A DNA stretch of 64,000 bases from Bacillota bacterium (GCA_023408815.1 JAEYJO010000013.1:20180-84179), one strand, 5' to 3'. Positions 52,022 through 61,708 are shown, counted from the stretch's first letter. Notes: generated by a model not told the origin, from the letters alone. Program-made: numbers and translations.

Positions 52022-53851
52022 ATGAAACAGAACAGAGACAATGTAAGAAATGTTGCCATTATCGCTCATGTAGACCATGGTAAAACCACCTTGGTGGATG
52101 AGCTTTTAAAACAAAGCGGAGTCTTCCGCGAAAACCAGGCAGTAGCCGAGCGTGTGATGGATTCTAACGATATCGAACGCGAGCGCGGCATTACTATTCT
52201 TTCCAAAAACACAGCAGTCACATATAAGGATACGAAGATAAATATCATCGACACCCCGGGACACGCCGATTTCGGCGGCGAGGTGGAACGTGTCCTTAAA
52301 ATGGTAAACGGCGTCATTCTCGTTGTAGACGCCTTCGAGGGCGCTATGCCCCAGACAAAATTCGTCCTGAAAAAGGCTCTGGAGCTTCAGCTTCCCGTTA
52401 TTGTCTGCATTAATAAAATCGACAGGCCCGAAGCAAGACCTAGGGAAGTCATCGACGAAGTCTTGGAACTCTTCATTGACTTGGATGCTAATGAAGACCA
52501 GCTGGACTGTCCTTTCGTCTTCGCTTCCGCTAAAACGGGAATCGCCTCCATGGACATCGATAAAAAAGGTACCGATATGATTCCCCTTTTTGAAACTATT
52601 CTAAACTACATCCCTGCGCCTCTGGGCGATCCCGACGCAGGCACACAGGTGCTCATCAGTACCATCGATTACAACGAATACGTTGGCAGGATCGGCGTAG
52701 GCAAGGTGGATAACGGAACTGTCAAAATAAATCAAGAGGTCGTAATCGTAAATCATCACGAGCCCGATAAAATGAAAAAAGTAAAAATCAGCAAGCTGTA
52801 CGAATTCGACGGCCTGAGCAAGACAGAGATAAAGGAAGCTGGCATCGGCTCCATCGTTGCCATCTCCGGCATTGCAGATATTCATATCGGAGATACCCTC
52901 TGCTCTCCCGAAGCCCCTGTTCCGATTGCCTTCCAGAAAATATCGGAGCCTACCATCGCCATGCACTTTATTGTTAACGATTCTCCCCTCGCCGGAAAAG
53001 AGGGAAAATACATTACCAGCCGCCATCTGCGGGATCGCTTATTTCGCGAGCTGAACACCGATGTCTCCCTTCGTGTGGAGGAAACTTCCACCACGGAGGT
53101 CTTCAAGGTATCCGGCCGCGGTGAGCTCCATTTATCCGTACTGATAGAGAATATGCGGCGTGAGGGCTTTGAATTCGCAGTGAGCAAGGCAGAAGTACTG
53201 TACAAGACCGATGAAAACGGCAAAAAGCAGGAGCCCATGGAGTTAGCATATATCGATGTTCCCGAAGAATTTTCGGGCACAGTTATCGAAAAACTGAGCC
53301 AGAGAAAAGGCGAACTGATCACTATGGGCGTTGCTTCCGGCGGCTATACCCGTCTGGAATTCTCAATCCCAGCAAGGGGATTGATTGGTTACCGCGGCGA
53401 ATTCATGACCGACACCAAAGGAAATGGCATTATGAACAGCGTATTTAACGGCTACGGCCCCTATAAGGGCGATATCCAATACAGAAAACAAGGCTCTCTC
53501 ATCGCCTTCGAAACCGGAGAAGCGATTACTTATGGCCTTTTCAACGCACAAGAGCGTGGTATTCTGTTCATTGGTCCCGGCGAGAAGGTTTACTCCGGCA
53601 TGGTAATCGGACAAAACGGCCGGGGAGAGGACATCGAACTTAACGTATGTAAGAAAAAGCAGCTTACCAACACCCGTTCCTCCAGCGCCGACGAGGCCCT
53701 GAGGCTTACGCCTCCCAAAGTTCTCAGCTTGGAGCAGGCTCTGGAATTCATCGACACGGATGAACTGTTGGAGGTCACTCCTTCTTCCTTAAGAATCCGA
53801 AAGAAAATCTTGGATCCTACTATGAGAAAACGTGCTTCCATGAAGCAATAA
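52022..53851 (+). CDS. typA: Translational GTPase TypA/BipA
   Basis: A 609-residue EF-G-related GTPase. G1 AHVDHGKTTL, G2 RGITILSKN, G3 DTPGHADFGGEV and G4 NKIDRP are all present, followed by EF-G-like domains II, III and V and the unique C-terminal TypA domain. It associates with ribosomes under stress and helps 50S assembly. The start follows GAGGAG. Single gene between two terminators. Confidence 0.97.
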   Translation: MKQNRDNVRNVAIIAHVDHGKTTLVDELLKQSGVFRENQAVAERVMDSNDIERERGITILSKNTAVTYKDTKINIIDTPGHADFGGEVERVLKMVNGVILVVDAFEGAMPQTKFVLKKALELQLPVIVCINKIDRPEARPREVIDEVLELFIDLDANEDQLDCPFVFASAKTGIASMDIDKKGTDMIPLFETILNYIPAPLGDPDAGTQVLISTIDYNEYVGRIGVGKVDNGTVKINQEVVIVNHHEPDKMKKVKISKLYEFDGLSKTEIKEAGIGSIVAISGIADIHIGDTLCSPEAPVPIAFQKISEPTIAMHFIVNDSPLAGKEGKYITSRHLRDRLFRELNTDVSLRVEETSTTEVFKVSGRGELHLSVLIENMRREGFEFAVSKAEVLYKTDENGKKQEPMELAYIDVPEEFSGTVIEKLSQRKGELITMGVASGGYTRLEFSIPARGLIGYRGEFMTDTKGNGIMNSVFNGYGPYKGDIQYRKQGSLIAFETGEAITYGLFNAQERGILFIGPGEKVYSGMVIGQNGRGEDIELNVCKKKQLTNTRSSSADEALRLTPPKVLSLEQALEFIDTDELLEVTPSSLRIRKKILDPTMRKRASMKQ

Positions 53852-53890
53852 CAATATTATTATAGGAGAATTTTCCTAATTTTACAGAAG

Positions 53891-53920
53891 AAAAGGTGAG
53901 CCTGTGACCGCTCACCTTTT
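53891..53920. terminator. Bidirectional intrinsic terminator
   Basis: AAAAGGTGAGC/GCTCACCTTTT stem with 8-base loop and T run, between typA and the YhfC gene. Confidence 0.85.
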
Positions 53921-53927
53921 TTTGTGC

Positions 53928-54752
53928 TTATACAGTCTGTGTCGTCCCTACTCTCGCATCGCTTTGATAAATACGGTATGCGAAATATGATGTTATGAGG
54001 GTAATGGCTATGATAATCACTTCCATAAGTATTATACTCGTTATCGCTCCCCTCTGATATAAAACGGCGAATACGTCAAGAAAAGTGTGCAGCAGTATCG
54101 CCGCCGGATAAAAGTACCACTTTCCCGGGCGCTTTACCGCCATAAATACGAAAACGGATAAAGCGATATGGAAGGCAATCGTAGCTACTCTCTCTACCGC
54201 TCCCAGCAAATACACATAAGGTGCCGTAGTATATAGGCTCATCAGGCTGCTTCTCACCACATCCTGTGATTCCTCCGGAACAAGTGCCACATAATTATCA
54301 ATTCCCCCCATAGAATTCAGCGTGGAAATCAGGAAAATGGAGCTTAGCATAGAAAATCCCACCACGAGAATGGATTCAATGCCTCCATGTCCGATTCCAT
54401 AGGTAATCGCCGATTCTTTATCATCATTGTTCTTCATGAAGAACTTAAAAGCGACAAAACGCCCCGTTTCTTCAAATATTCCTGCCGCCAGCGCTCCGTA
54501 GAGAACATATGCCCATGTATTTCCATTTACAAAACGGGAAAGCCCCGAATCCTTTATAATAAAAATACTATGGCTGATATTCTCCAAAACAAGTGCAAAT
54601 ACGATAAAGATAAGGGCGCCTATAAAAAACGGCGCAATCTTCACCTTCATCTTTTTCCTCCACATAATGAGGAGTACGATTGGCAAAAAGATAGAAACCA
54701 CCGCCGTAATCCACATGTTCATCGTCGTAACCTGTGATACTTCATACATCAT
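53928..54752 (-). CDS. YhfC-family intramembrane metalloprotease
   Basis: A 274-residue protein with seven to eight membrane helices. The three YhfC/CPBP-PrsW-like active-site blocks are visible: GIFEETGRFVAFKF near 90, GIGHGGIESILV near 120 and the C-terminal LLHTFLDVFAVLY near 220. Members are predicted membrane proteases or prenyl-processing enzymes. Single gene with its ATG after GGGGG; no substrate gene adjacent. Confidence 0.82.
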   Translation of the reverse strand: MMYEVSQVTTMNMWITAVVSIFLPIVLLIMWRKKMKVKIAPFFIGALIFIVFALVLENISHSIFIIKDSGLSRFVNGNTWAYVLYGALAAGIFEETGRFVAFKFFMKNNDDKESAITYGIGHGGIESILVVGFSMLSSIFLISTLNSMGGIDNYVALVPEESQDVVRSSLMSLYTTAPYVYLLGAVERVATIAFHIALSVFVFMAVKRPGKWYFYPAAILLHTFLDVFAVLYQRGAITSIILMEVIIIAITLITSYFAYRIYQSDARVGTTQTV

Positions 54753-54797
54753 TTCATTCCCCCTTTCTCATATACATTTATAATATAATTAAGCCCA

Positions 54798-56150
54798 TCA
54801 GCTCAAATGCAGTACATGCGTCGCAATCGAGAAATAAATCATCAGCGTAAGCGCATCCAGCACCGTGCTGATAAACGGACTCGCCATAACTGCCGGGTCG
54901 ATTCCCACGCGCTTGGCAAATATCGGCAGCGTACAGCCGACCACCTTGGCAATGGATACCTCCGCAATAATCGTCAGACAGATTACCATAGCTACGTCGA
55001 TTCCCGACTTGTCAAAGAGCATCAGTTTGATAAAATATGCTGCCGCAAGGGTAACTCCACAAATAATTGCTACCCGCAATTCCTTCCATATAATTTTGAA
55101 AACATCCCGATAGCTGATTTCATTCGAGGACAGACCCCGGATGATCGTGGCACTTACTTGTCCTCCTGCATTTCCGCTGGTACTCATCAGCATGGGAATA
55201 AAAGCGGTGAGCATCGGGACGGCGCTGAGCGCATCCTCAAAAGAGGTGATAATACTTCCTGTAAAGGTCGCAGAAATCATCAGTAATAAAAGCCAGGGAA
55301 TTCTCTTTTTAGAGGTCTCGAAAATTCCTGTTTTCATATACGGCCTGTCGCTGGGTACGATAGCCGCCATCTTCTCGATATCTTCCGTCGCCTCCTCCTG
55401 CAGGATATCCACAACGTCATCGACGGTAATGATACCTACAAGCCTTCCCTCGTTATCCGCCACGGGCATAGAGGTGAAGTCGTATTTCTGGAACTGTCTC
55501 GCAACCTCCTCCTGATCCATCAGCGTATTAAGATATATGACGTTCTCGTGCATAATATCCCCGATTACCGCATCCGGCGGGCTGATCAGCAAATAGCGCA
55601 GCGCCACCGTCCCCACTAACGTCCTCTTGGCATCCAGAACGTAGCAGATATTAATGGTCTCGCTGTCTACACCAATCTGGCGAATCCTCTGTATGGCATC
55701 CTCTACGGTCATGTTTTCCTTTAGGTCTACATACTCTACCGTCATGATGCTTCCGGCAGAGGACTCAGGATAACGCAACAAATGATTGATATCTCTTCTC
55801 GTATCCGCGCTGGCATGGGAAAGCAGCTTTTTTACAATATTAGCGGGCATTTCCTCCAAAAAGTCCGTAGCATCATCGGCCATAAGGTTGTTGATGATAT
55901 TAGCCGCTTCTCTGTCGGATAAGGATGTAATAATATATTGCTGGCTTTCTACTTCCAGATAGGAAAATACATCCGCCGCCATGCTCTTGGGAAGAATCCG
56001 GAAGGTCTTAAGCAACTCTTCCTCTTCCAGCTCCTCCAGAATAATTGCAATATCCGCGATATTGATGTCTGACAGCTTCTGGCGGAGTCTTGTGTACTGC
56101 TTGGTTTCCAATAGTTCTTCAATAACATCTAAATCCTTGATTTCTTCCAT
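54798..56150 (-). CDS. mgtE: Magnesium transporter MgtE
   Basis: About 450 residues from the ATG at 56150, preceded by GGAGGAAC; an in-frame ATG at 56270 precedes non-conserved sequence. Order: N domain (MgtE_N, 1-125), CBS pair (about 135-260, with GIITVDDVVDIL), then five membrane helices with the ion-path block STSGNAGGQVSATIIRGL near 345. MgtE imports Mg2+ and is gated by cytosolic Mg2+. No M-box is present; instead a short ORF overlaps its start (56129-56233). Confidence 0.95.
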   Translation of the reverse strand: MEEIKDLDVIEELLETKQYTRLRQKLSDINIADIAIILEELEEEELLKTFRILPKSMAADVFSYLEVESQQYIITSLSDREAANIINNLMADDATDFLEEMPANIVKKLLSHASADTRRDINHLLRYPESSAGSIMTVEYVDLKENMTVEDAIQRIRQIGVDSETINICYVLDAKRTLVGTVALRYLLISPPDAVIGDIMHENVIYLNTLMDQEEVARQFQKYDFTSMPVADNEGRLVGIITVDDVVDILQEEATEDIEKMAAIVPSDRPYMKTGIFETSKKRIPWLLLLMISATFTGSIITSFEDALSAVPMLTAFIPMLMSTSGNAGGQVSATIIRGLSSNEISYRDVFKIIWKELRVAIICGVTLAAAYFIKLMLFDKSGIDVAMVICLTIIAEVSIAKVVGCTLPIFAKRVGIDPAVMASPFISTVLDALTLMIYFSIATHVLHLS

Positions 56151-56233
56151 AGCAATGTTCCTCCATATGTGATTTTTATGCTCCGCCCGGGGAGAGGTAT
56201 ATCTGAACCAGATGAACTTATATTCGACTTCAT
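56129..56233 (-). CDS. Short upstream ORF overlapping mgtE start
   Basis: An ATG at 56233 with AAAGGTGG upstream opens 34 codons that end (TAG) 22 bases inside mgtE in another frame. The peptide is Ser/Ile/Gly/Pro-rich and not recognised. Its translation would cross the mgtE ribosome-binding site, so it may couple or regulate mgtE translation. It could also be chance. Confidence 0.4.
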   Translation of the reverse strand: MKSNISSSGSDIPLPGRSIKITYGGTLLWKKSRI

Positions 56234-56326
56234 AAAAACCACCACCTTTCATAACATTGCATTGATACAACTTTTTTAGAAACTGAACAACTCACTACTT
56301 TGAGTATAATTGCAACTTTTTATTTG

Positions 56327-56974
56327 TCAACCGGTAACAAAATAATATTTTTTAATTTTCTCTAATTTTACTTTTCCAGCCGTAGCTTCCGTCAGGTCCG
56401 TATAAAGCTGCTCCTCTTCCTCATATGGGACCAGGAGCTTGAGCCGTACTGCATCCGTATATTCCGCCTCCATAACCGGAAGCCCCTTCTGACCTAATAT
56501 GTACTGAATCCTGCCTATTCCATTATAATCTGTGGTCACGGAAAGCTCCGTGCCGTAGCGCATAGTAACGATGTCGGAGGCTTTAATCCCTTCCTGAACT
56601 GCCTGCGTATATGCCCGTATCAGCCCTCCCGTTCCAAGCAAAGTCCCGCCAAAGTATCTGGTAACCACTACAGCTACATTTCGTATTTCTGAGGCAAGCA
56701 GCACCTCCAGCATGGGCTTCCCTGCTGTTCCGGCAGGTTCCCCATCGTCACTGCATCTGGTAAGCTGCCCTCTTTCCCCAAGAACGAAAGCAGAGCAGTT
56801 ATGCCTGGCATCCCAATATTTCTTCTTCGTTTCCTCAACAAAAGCAGCTGCCTCCTCTTCTGTCTCCGCCGGAGACAGCGTGGCTATAAATCTGGATTTC
56901 TTTTCTATAATCTCACTGCTTGCGCCTTTTTTCAATACTTTATAAGGTAAAAAGCTTTGTTCTTTTTCTATCAC
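56327..56974 (-). CDS. YigZ/IMPACT family protein
   Basis: 215 residues from a GTG at 56974 with GGAGC 8 bases upstream; an in-frame ATG at 57082 gives an improbable Cys/Phe-rich leader. N-terminal UPF0029/IMPACT domain (SRFIATLSPAETEEEAAAFVEETKKKYWDARHNCSAFVLG, DDGEPAGTAGKPMLEVL) and a C-terminal ferredoxin-like domain (GTELSVTTDYNGIGRIQYIL). Possibly a tRNA- or translation-linked regulator; the function is not certain. Confidence 0.88.
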   Translation of the reverse strand: MIEKEQSFLPYKVLKKGASSEIIEKKSRFIATLSPAETEEEAAAFVEETKKKYWDARHNCSAFVLGERGQLTRCSDDGEPAGTAGKPMLEVLLASEIRNVAVVVTRYFGGTLLGTGGLIRAYTQAVQEGIKASDIVTMRYGTELSVTTDYNGIGRIQYILGQKGLPVMEAEYTDAVRLKLLVPYEEEEQLYTDLTEATAGKVKLEKIKKYYFVTG

Positions 56975-57177
56975 TGCTGCTTCGCTCCATACTTGTCCAA
57001 TGCACCAAAAACATTCGATACATTCTATCACAAAACGGAATAAAAGTGTATCTAATTGTGAACAATTCTTAATATAAAGCAATTAATTGGTAAAAAAACT
57101 TTATTTAACATCCATACTTTGTTATAATCGTAATGTTAGTTGTGCTTTATTATGCACACTTCAAGGAGGCAAAATTC

Positions 57178-59883
57178 ATGAATTATGGAAAAAAGGGTGT
57201 CCGTAACAAACAAAAGGCACTCCATTCTAAATCTGCGAAGTGGGGGAGAAAATTTGCACTTACGTTTTTTAATGTTATCATAATCGCTATCGTTGCTGCA
57301 GCGGTTATCGGGGTGAGCGCAGGGCTAGGCGTTTTCCGGGGAATTATTGACAGCGCGCCGGATATTGGCAACATCAATGTGCAGCCAACCGGTTTTTCAA
57401 CTTTCGTATATGATATTGACGGCAACCAGATCGCTAAGCTGGTTTCCGAAAACTCGAACCGTATTCCGGTAACGATGGACATGATTCCGGAATATCTGCC
57501 GCACGCTTTCGTATCGGTGGAAGATGAACGTTTCTATGAACATAACGGCATCGACATCCAAGGCATTATTCGTGCGGGCGTCATAGGCATTACCTCAGGC
57601 ACCTTTTCGGAGGGAGCCAGTACCATCACCCAGCAGCTGCTGAAAAATAACGTATTTACAGACTGGGTAACGGAGGATAGCTTCGTAGAGAAAGTGGAGC
57701 GTAAGATTCAGGAGCAGTTTCTCGCTTTGGAGCTGGAGAAGGTTTCCACTAAGGACGATATTATCTTAAACTATATGAACAGCATCAACCTGGGGCAGAA
57801 CACGCTCGGAGTTCAGGCCGCTTCCCAGCGCTATTTCAATAAGTCGGTAAGCGATTTGACCTTATCAGAATGTGCGGTCATCGCCAGCATTACCCAGAAT
57901 CCAAGCCGTCTCAATCCCATTTCTCACCCGGACGCAAATGCTGTAAGGCGCGAAAAGGTGTTGAACAACATGCTGAAGCAAGGATATATCGATCAGTCGG
58001 AATATGATATCGCTTTGGCCGACGACGTATATTCACGCATCCAAAGCACCAATAAGGAAGTAGAAGACACTTCTGTCAATACATATTTTGTGGATGCTTT
58101 GACAGACGATGTGTTAGAAGACTTAGTAGCTGCCGGCTACAATGAAACGCAGGCATATACCTTACTCTATACCGGCGGTTTAAAAATCTATTCCACGCAG
58201 GACCCTGAGATTCAGGAGATTTGTGATGAAGTATTCAGCAACCCTGAGAATTATCCCGAAAATGTTAAGTGGTATTTGAATTACGAGCTGACCGTAGAAA
58301 AAAAGAACGGGGATATGGAAAATTACAGCACGGAAATGTTCAAAGAATATTTTAAGGAATCAAACCTTAAATTCAATCTTATTTATTCCTCTCAGGAGGA
58401 GGCACTGGCGGCGATCGAAGAATATAAGGCAGCGGTAATGGTTGCAAGCGATGAAGTATATGCCGAAAAAATTAATCTTACGCCTCAGCCTCAGGTATCT
58501 CTTACCGTAGAGGATCAGAGCACCGGAGTCGTGGTGGCTTTGGTCGGCGGACGAGGTGCCAAGGAAGGAAGCCGTACTTTGAACAGGGCTACCGATACGG
58601 TAAGGCAGCCGGGCTCTACTTTCAAGGTCGTATCTACTTACGCACCGGCTCTTGACAGTGCCGGCCTGACGCTGGCCAGCATACAAAATGATGCGCCCTT
58701 TAATTATGCCGACGGCACTCCCGTAAGGAACTGGTACGGCGAAGCCTACCGCGGGCTTTGCTCCTTACGTTTAGGTATTCAGGACTCTCTGAATATCGTC
58801 GCAGTAAAAACCCTGACTCAGATCACTCCCCGTCTGGGCTTCGATTATCTGCAGAACTTCGGCTTCACTTCTCTTGTGGAGAATGAGGTCATAGGCGGCG
58901 AGACGAAATCTGATATCGTGCAGTCTCTGGCTCTCGGCGGCATTACAAGAGGCGTTACGAACGAAGAACTGAATGCTGCCTACGCTACTATCGCTAATCA
59001 TGGCGTTTATATCAAGCCGAGACTGTATAATACGGTGGTAGACCATGACGGCAATGTCATTTTGGATAATACTCAGCCTGAAACCAAACAGGTAATCAAA
59101 GAAACCACCGCATTCCTCTTAACGGATGCAATGGTAGACGTTGTTACAAAAGGTACCGGCGGTTCTGTTAACTTCGGCGGCATGGCGATCGCCGGAAAGA
59201 CGGGAACGACCTCCGACTACAACGACGTATGGTTCGCAGGCTATACCCCTTACTATACTGCTACCACATGGGCTGGCTTCGATAACAACACCAAGCTTAC
59301 CGGTGAGGAAAAGAATCTTGCCAAAAAGCTTTGGAGATCGGTTATGGCAGAGATCCATACGGATTTGCCTAACGAAGCTTTTTCAGTCCCCGCAGGCATC
59401 GTAACCGCAACCGTATGTTCCAAATCCGGCAAATTGCCGATACCGGGATTATGCGATGCTACTTTGACCACAGAATATTTTGCAGAAGGCACAGTTCCCA
59501 CGGAAAGCTGCAATGTTCACTACCAGGGCTCTATCTGCCAGTACAGCTCCTTACCGGCTACCGAGTTCTGTCCGTTTAAGGTAGAAGGCGTTCTGGAGCT
59601 CACTCCTATAGAGGATGTGTCCTTACAAAGCGGTTCATCTACTACTGCGCAGGTAACGAATCCTGACGGAACCGTATCTACGGTGACTGTACCGGCTAAC
59701 CAGACGAATCTCTGTCCTCACAATGCAGAATTCTTTGCTACTCCCGGCTACGAGGCCATTATAGAGCAGCAGCGAGGCGAAATACAGCAGCGTAACATTG
59801 CGGCCCAGCAAGCGGCTCTGGCGGCTCAGCAAGAAGCTGCACAGCAGGCAGCGGAGCAACAGCAGACGCCGGAACAGCCATAG
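57178..59883 (+). CDS. Class A penicillin-binding protein (PBP1A-like)
   Basis: A 901-residue bifunctional peptidoglycan synthase from the ATG at 57178 (AAGGAGG upstream). TM anchor at about 25-55. Glycosyltransferase domain with EDERFYEHNGIDIQGIIRA, GASTITQQLLKN and the RKIQEQFLALELE motif (about 110-280). Transpeptidase domain with SxxK motif SPGSTFK-like RQPGSTFKVVS (about 500), SxN region, and KTGTTSDYND (about 680). The C-terminus has a Pro/Gln/Ala-rich tail with repeated AQQ/AAQQ units. Major cell-wall enzyme. Confidence 0.96.
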   Translation: MNYGKKGVRNKQKALHSKSAKWGRKFALTFFNVIIIAIVAAAVIGVSAGLGVFRGIIDSAPDIGNINVQPTGFSTFVYDIDGNQIAKLVSENSNRIPVTMDMIPEYLPHAFVSVEDERFYEHNGIDIQGIIRAGVIGITSGTFSEGASTITQQLLKNNVFTDWVTEDSFVEKVERKIQEQFLALELEKVSTKDDIILNYMNSINLGQNTLGVQAASQRYFNKSVSDLTLSECAVIASITQNPSRLNPISHPDANAVRREKVLNNMLKQGYIDQSEYDIALADDVYSRIQSTNKEVEDTSVNTYFVDALTDDVLEDLVAAGYNETQAYTLLYTGGLKIYSTQDPEIQEICDEVFSNPENYPENVKWYLNYELTVEKKNGDMENYSTEMFKEYFKESNLKFNLIYSSQEEALAAIEEYKAAVMVASDEVYAEKINLTPQPQVSLTVEDQSTGVVVALVGGRGAKEGSRTLNRATDTVRQPGSTFKVVSTYAPALDSAGLTLASIQNDAPFNYADGTPVRNWYGEAYRGLCSLRLGIQDSLNIVAVKTLTQITPRLGFDYLQNFGFTSLVENEVIGGETKSDIVQSLALGGITRGVTNEELNAAYATIANHGVYIKPRLYNTVVDHDGNVILDNTQPETKQVIKETTAFLLTDAMVDVVTKGTGGSVNFGGMAIAGKTGTTSDYNDVWFAGYTPYYTATTWAGFDNNTKLTGEEKNLAKKLWRSVMAEIHTDLPNEAFSVPAGIVTATVCSKSGKLPIPGLCDATLTTEYFAEGTVPTESCNVHYQGSICQYSSLPATEFCPFKVEGVLELTPIEDVSLQSGSSTTAQVTNPDGTVSTVTVPANQTNLCPHNAEFFATPGYEAIIEQQRGEIQQRNIAAQQAALAAQQEAAQQAAEQQQTPEQP

Positions 59884-59931
59884 CGATAACGGACTGTAAA
59901 AATGAATGATTAAAACCTATAAATAAAAAAG

Positions 59932-59975
59932 GAAAGCATCTTACATCGGTCTATTTGACTACGTAAGATGCTTTC
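59932..59975. terminator. Bidirectional intrinsic terminator
   Basis: GGAAAGCATCTTAC/GTAAGATGCTTTC stem (13 bp) between the PBP gene and the small minus-strand gene. Confidence 0.8.
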
Positions 59976-60048
59976 TTTATATGTTTCTTCTAGAAAACTT
60001 TATGTATGGTTTCCTAATTACTATTTTGCAGGTCTTTCCATGCTCTCT

Positions 60049-60327
60049 TTATACCCCTTTAATATCGCGGATTTTCTTTTCCAGAGCTTCTACCCCATTT
60101 TTCGCATTGGAAATCGCTGTACACTGCTCTGCGAATTCATTGTACTCCGCTTCTTTAAACTGCTCATAATACAATCTGCCGATTTCCATGTAATTTTTCT
60201 TAATCACCTCTTCACAAGCACTAATCTGGCTTCTCAAATTAGCGATTTCTGCAAAATCCTTCGCTTTATCCGCTACATCCTTTCCCGCTGTTACAACCGT
60301 CTCTCCTACTTTTTCAAAAAAATCCAT
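60049..60327 (-). CDS. Small coiled-coil protein of unknown function
   Basis: A 92-residue, almost fully helical, highly charged protein with heptad-like repeats (GKDVADKAKDFAEIANLRSQISACEEVIKKNY). The start is 3 bases after the stop of the gamma-carbonic anhydrase gene, so the two form an operon. There is no signal or membrane segment. Related small clostridial proteins often carry a C-terminal zinc ribbon, absent here. Function unknown. Confidence 0.75.
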   Translation of the reverse strand: MDFFEKVGETVVTAGKDVADKAKDFAEIANLRSQISACEEVIKKNYMEIGRLYYEQFKEAEYNEFAEQCTAISNAKNGVEALEKKIRDIKGV

Positions 60328-60330
60328 TCC

Positions 60331-60834
60331 TTAATCCTCCTTATTTTTGTCGTTTTTATAGATTCTTCCTTCTTCTACATATTCTGCCGCATTATGCAAA
60401 TTAGTCTGCACTTCCTCTTCCGTCACCTTGCGCAATATCTTCCCCGGACATCCTATGAGCAGGGAATTGTCCGGAACAACCATATTCTGCGGCACTAAAG
60501 CTCCAGCCCCGATAATACAATTCTTTCCTATTCTGGCTCCATTCAAAATAATGGCACCCATACCAATCAGTGTATTATCTTCCACCATGCATCCATGCAC
60601 GATAGCGCCATGGCCAACTGTTACGTTCCTTCCTATGTGTACCGGAAATCCGGTTTCCACATGTACTACGGCATTATCTTGTATATTGCTTCCGCTTTCG
60701 ATTACAATCCAATCCCTATCCGCTCTGACGGTGGCATTAAACCAAATACTGCAGCCTTCCCCAACGGTTATATCGCCAAGTACAACCGCACCATCGGCGA
60801 TAAAAGCGCTATCTTGAATCCTCGCGTCCTTCAT
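60331..60834 (-). CDS. Gamma-carbonic-anhydrase-family protein (left-handed beta-helix)
   Basis: A 167-residue protein built of hexapeptide repeats (VLGDITVGEGCSIWFNATVRADRDW, IQDNAVVHVETG, VTVGHGAIVHGCMVEDNTLIGMGAII). Zinc-site His in HVETG, GHGAIVHG are present. Such proteins (YrdA/PaaY-like) are gamma-carbonic anhydrases or related acyltransferases; the exact activity is uncertain. It is first in a two-gene operon with the small coiled-coil protein. Confidence 0.88.
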   Translation of the reverse strand: MKDARIQDSAFIADGAVVLGDITVGEGCSIWFNATVRADRDWIVIESGSNIQDNAVVHVETGFPVHIGRNVTVGHGAIVHGCMVEDNTLIGMGAIILNGARIGKNCIIGAGALVPQNMVVPDNSLLIGCPGKILRKVTEEEVQTNLHNAAEYVEEGRIYKNDKNKED

Positions 60835-61044
60835 TACAATCCTCTTTTCTCTTTTTCATATCTCTTTTTAGCATATTCTTATTTTACTACGATTCCGCTG
60901 TTCTTTTCAATACTAACCTGCCCACTTTCGGCATGTTATTCCTCTTACTGCCGACCGAAAAAATTTGCCGATATTTTTTATAATAAAAGGTAGATTTTCA
61001 CGTTGACAAAATTATCTTCAGATGATACAATAGCCTTCGGTATT

Positions 61045-61117
61045 GCTGATGTGGCACAGTCGGTAGCGCACCTCATTGGTAGTGAGGAGGTCACGAGTTC
61101 GATTCTCGTCATCAGCT
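61045..61117 (+). tRNA. tRNA-Thr (GGT)
   Basis: The 73-base cloverleaf: acceptor GCTGATG/CATCAGC, D-arm with GGTAGCGC, anticodon stem CCTCA/TGAGG with loop TTGGTAG (anticodon GGT), T arm ACGAG-TTCGATT-CTCGT. CCA is not encoded. The next feature is a chimeric mobile remnant, so the 3' end may be an integration site. Confidence 0.92.
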
Positions 61118-61131
61118 TGTCTTATAATGGT

Positions 61132-61168
61132 CTGAAAGCCTTGAATTTGTGGGGTTTTCAGATTTTTT
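61132..61168 (+). terminator. Terminator after tRNA-Thr
   Basis: CTGAAAGCC/GGTTTTCAG stem followed by ATTTTTT. Confidence 0.75.
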
Positions 61169-61195
61169 ATTAACAAATTATTTGATTACACTTGA

Positions 61196-61444
61196 TTACA
61201 ACGTATTCGCTTTTATTAATAAATTTTTTTCATTTATAACCCCTTTTATATAGCCTTTATATCTAATGGAGAACTTACAGTACTTATGGGTTGTTGTACT
61301 ATCTTTATGCCATAAATGTGCCTGGGCAATCTTTTGATCAACACCATTTGCTATCATGCTTATTTTATCTTGTAGTATGTCTGCTTTTCCCTGATCTTGT
61401 ATATACTCTTTTATAGTTGCCTCGTTAAGTCCTACTGTGCTCAC
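61196..61444 (-). pseudogene. Chimera: end of IS200/IS605 TnpA joined to tyrosine-integrase C-terminal tail
   Basis: The first ~29 residues continue an IS200 TnpA: STVGLNEATIKEYIQDQGKAD, with the Tyr of the active site in YIQDQ. The frame then switches to a phage/ICE integrase end: NGVDQKIAQAHLWHKDSTTTHKYCKFS, which has the H-x-x-H-type and Tyr-like box of tyrosine recombinases. Upstream in the same frame, TnpA sequence continues to about 61620 but for one in-frame stop (TAA where GRHFW would have Trp). It lies 79 bases from the tRNA-Thr, as expected for a decayed integrated element. Not functional. Confidence 0.65.
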
Positions 61445-61640
61445 ATAGTATCCTTCTGATTAAAAATGTCTGTTTCCAAACTTATACTTTAAGTTTGCGT
61501 GTTTATCGAAAATCATTAGTGCACTCTTTGCTTTTAAGTATCCCATAAAACTCGAAACACTTATCTTAGAAGGTATGCTCTCTAACATGTGGATGTGGTC
61601 AGGCATAAGATGCTCTTTGATATTGTAGTAGCCTGAACAA
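61445..61640 (-). pseudogene. IS200/IS605 TnpA remnant, N-terminal part
   Basis: The minus-strand frame reads HLMPDHIHMLESIPSKISVSSFMGYLKAKSALMIFDKHANLKYKFGNRHF then a stop, joining directly to the chimeric ORF. HIH is the HUH nuclease motif. The 5' end is missing or out of frame. A GGCTAAAGCC-containing sequence at 61689-61698 may be part of the element's end hairpin. Confidence 0.65.
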
Positions 61641-61708
61641 CTCTATAATAGCGGAACGATGATTTTTTGTATAACGATTTGTCTCAACCGGCTAAAGCCC
61701 ATAAGAAA

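Noticed and set aside
56150..56330. M-box magnesium riboswitch before mgtE
   Set aside because: The interval is too short and lacks the motif; only a short ORF is seen.
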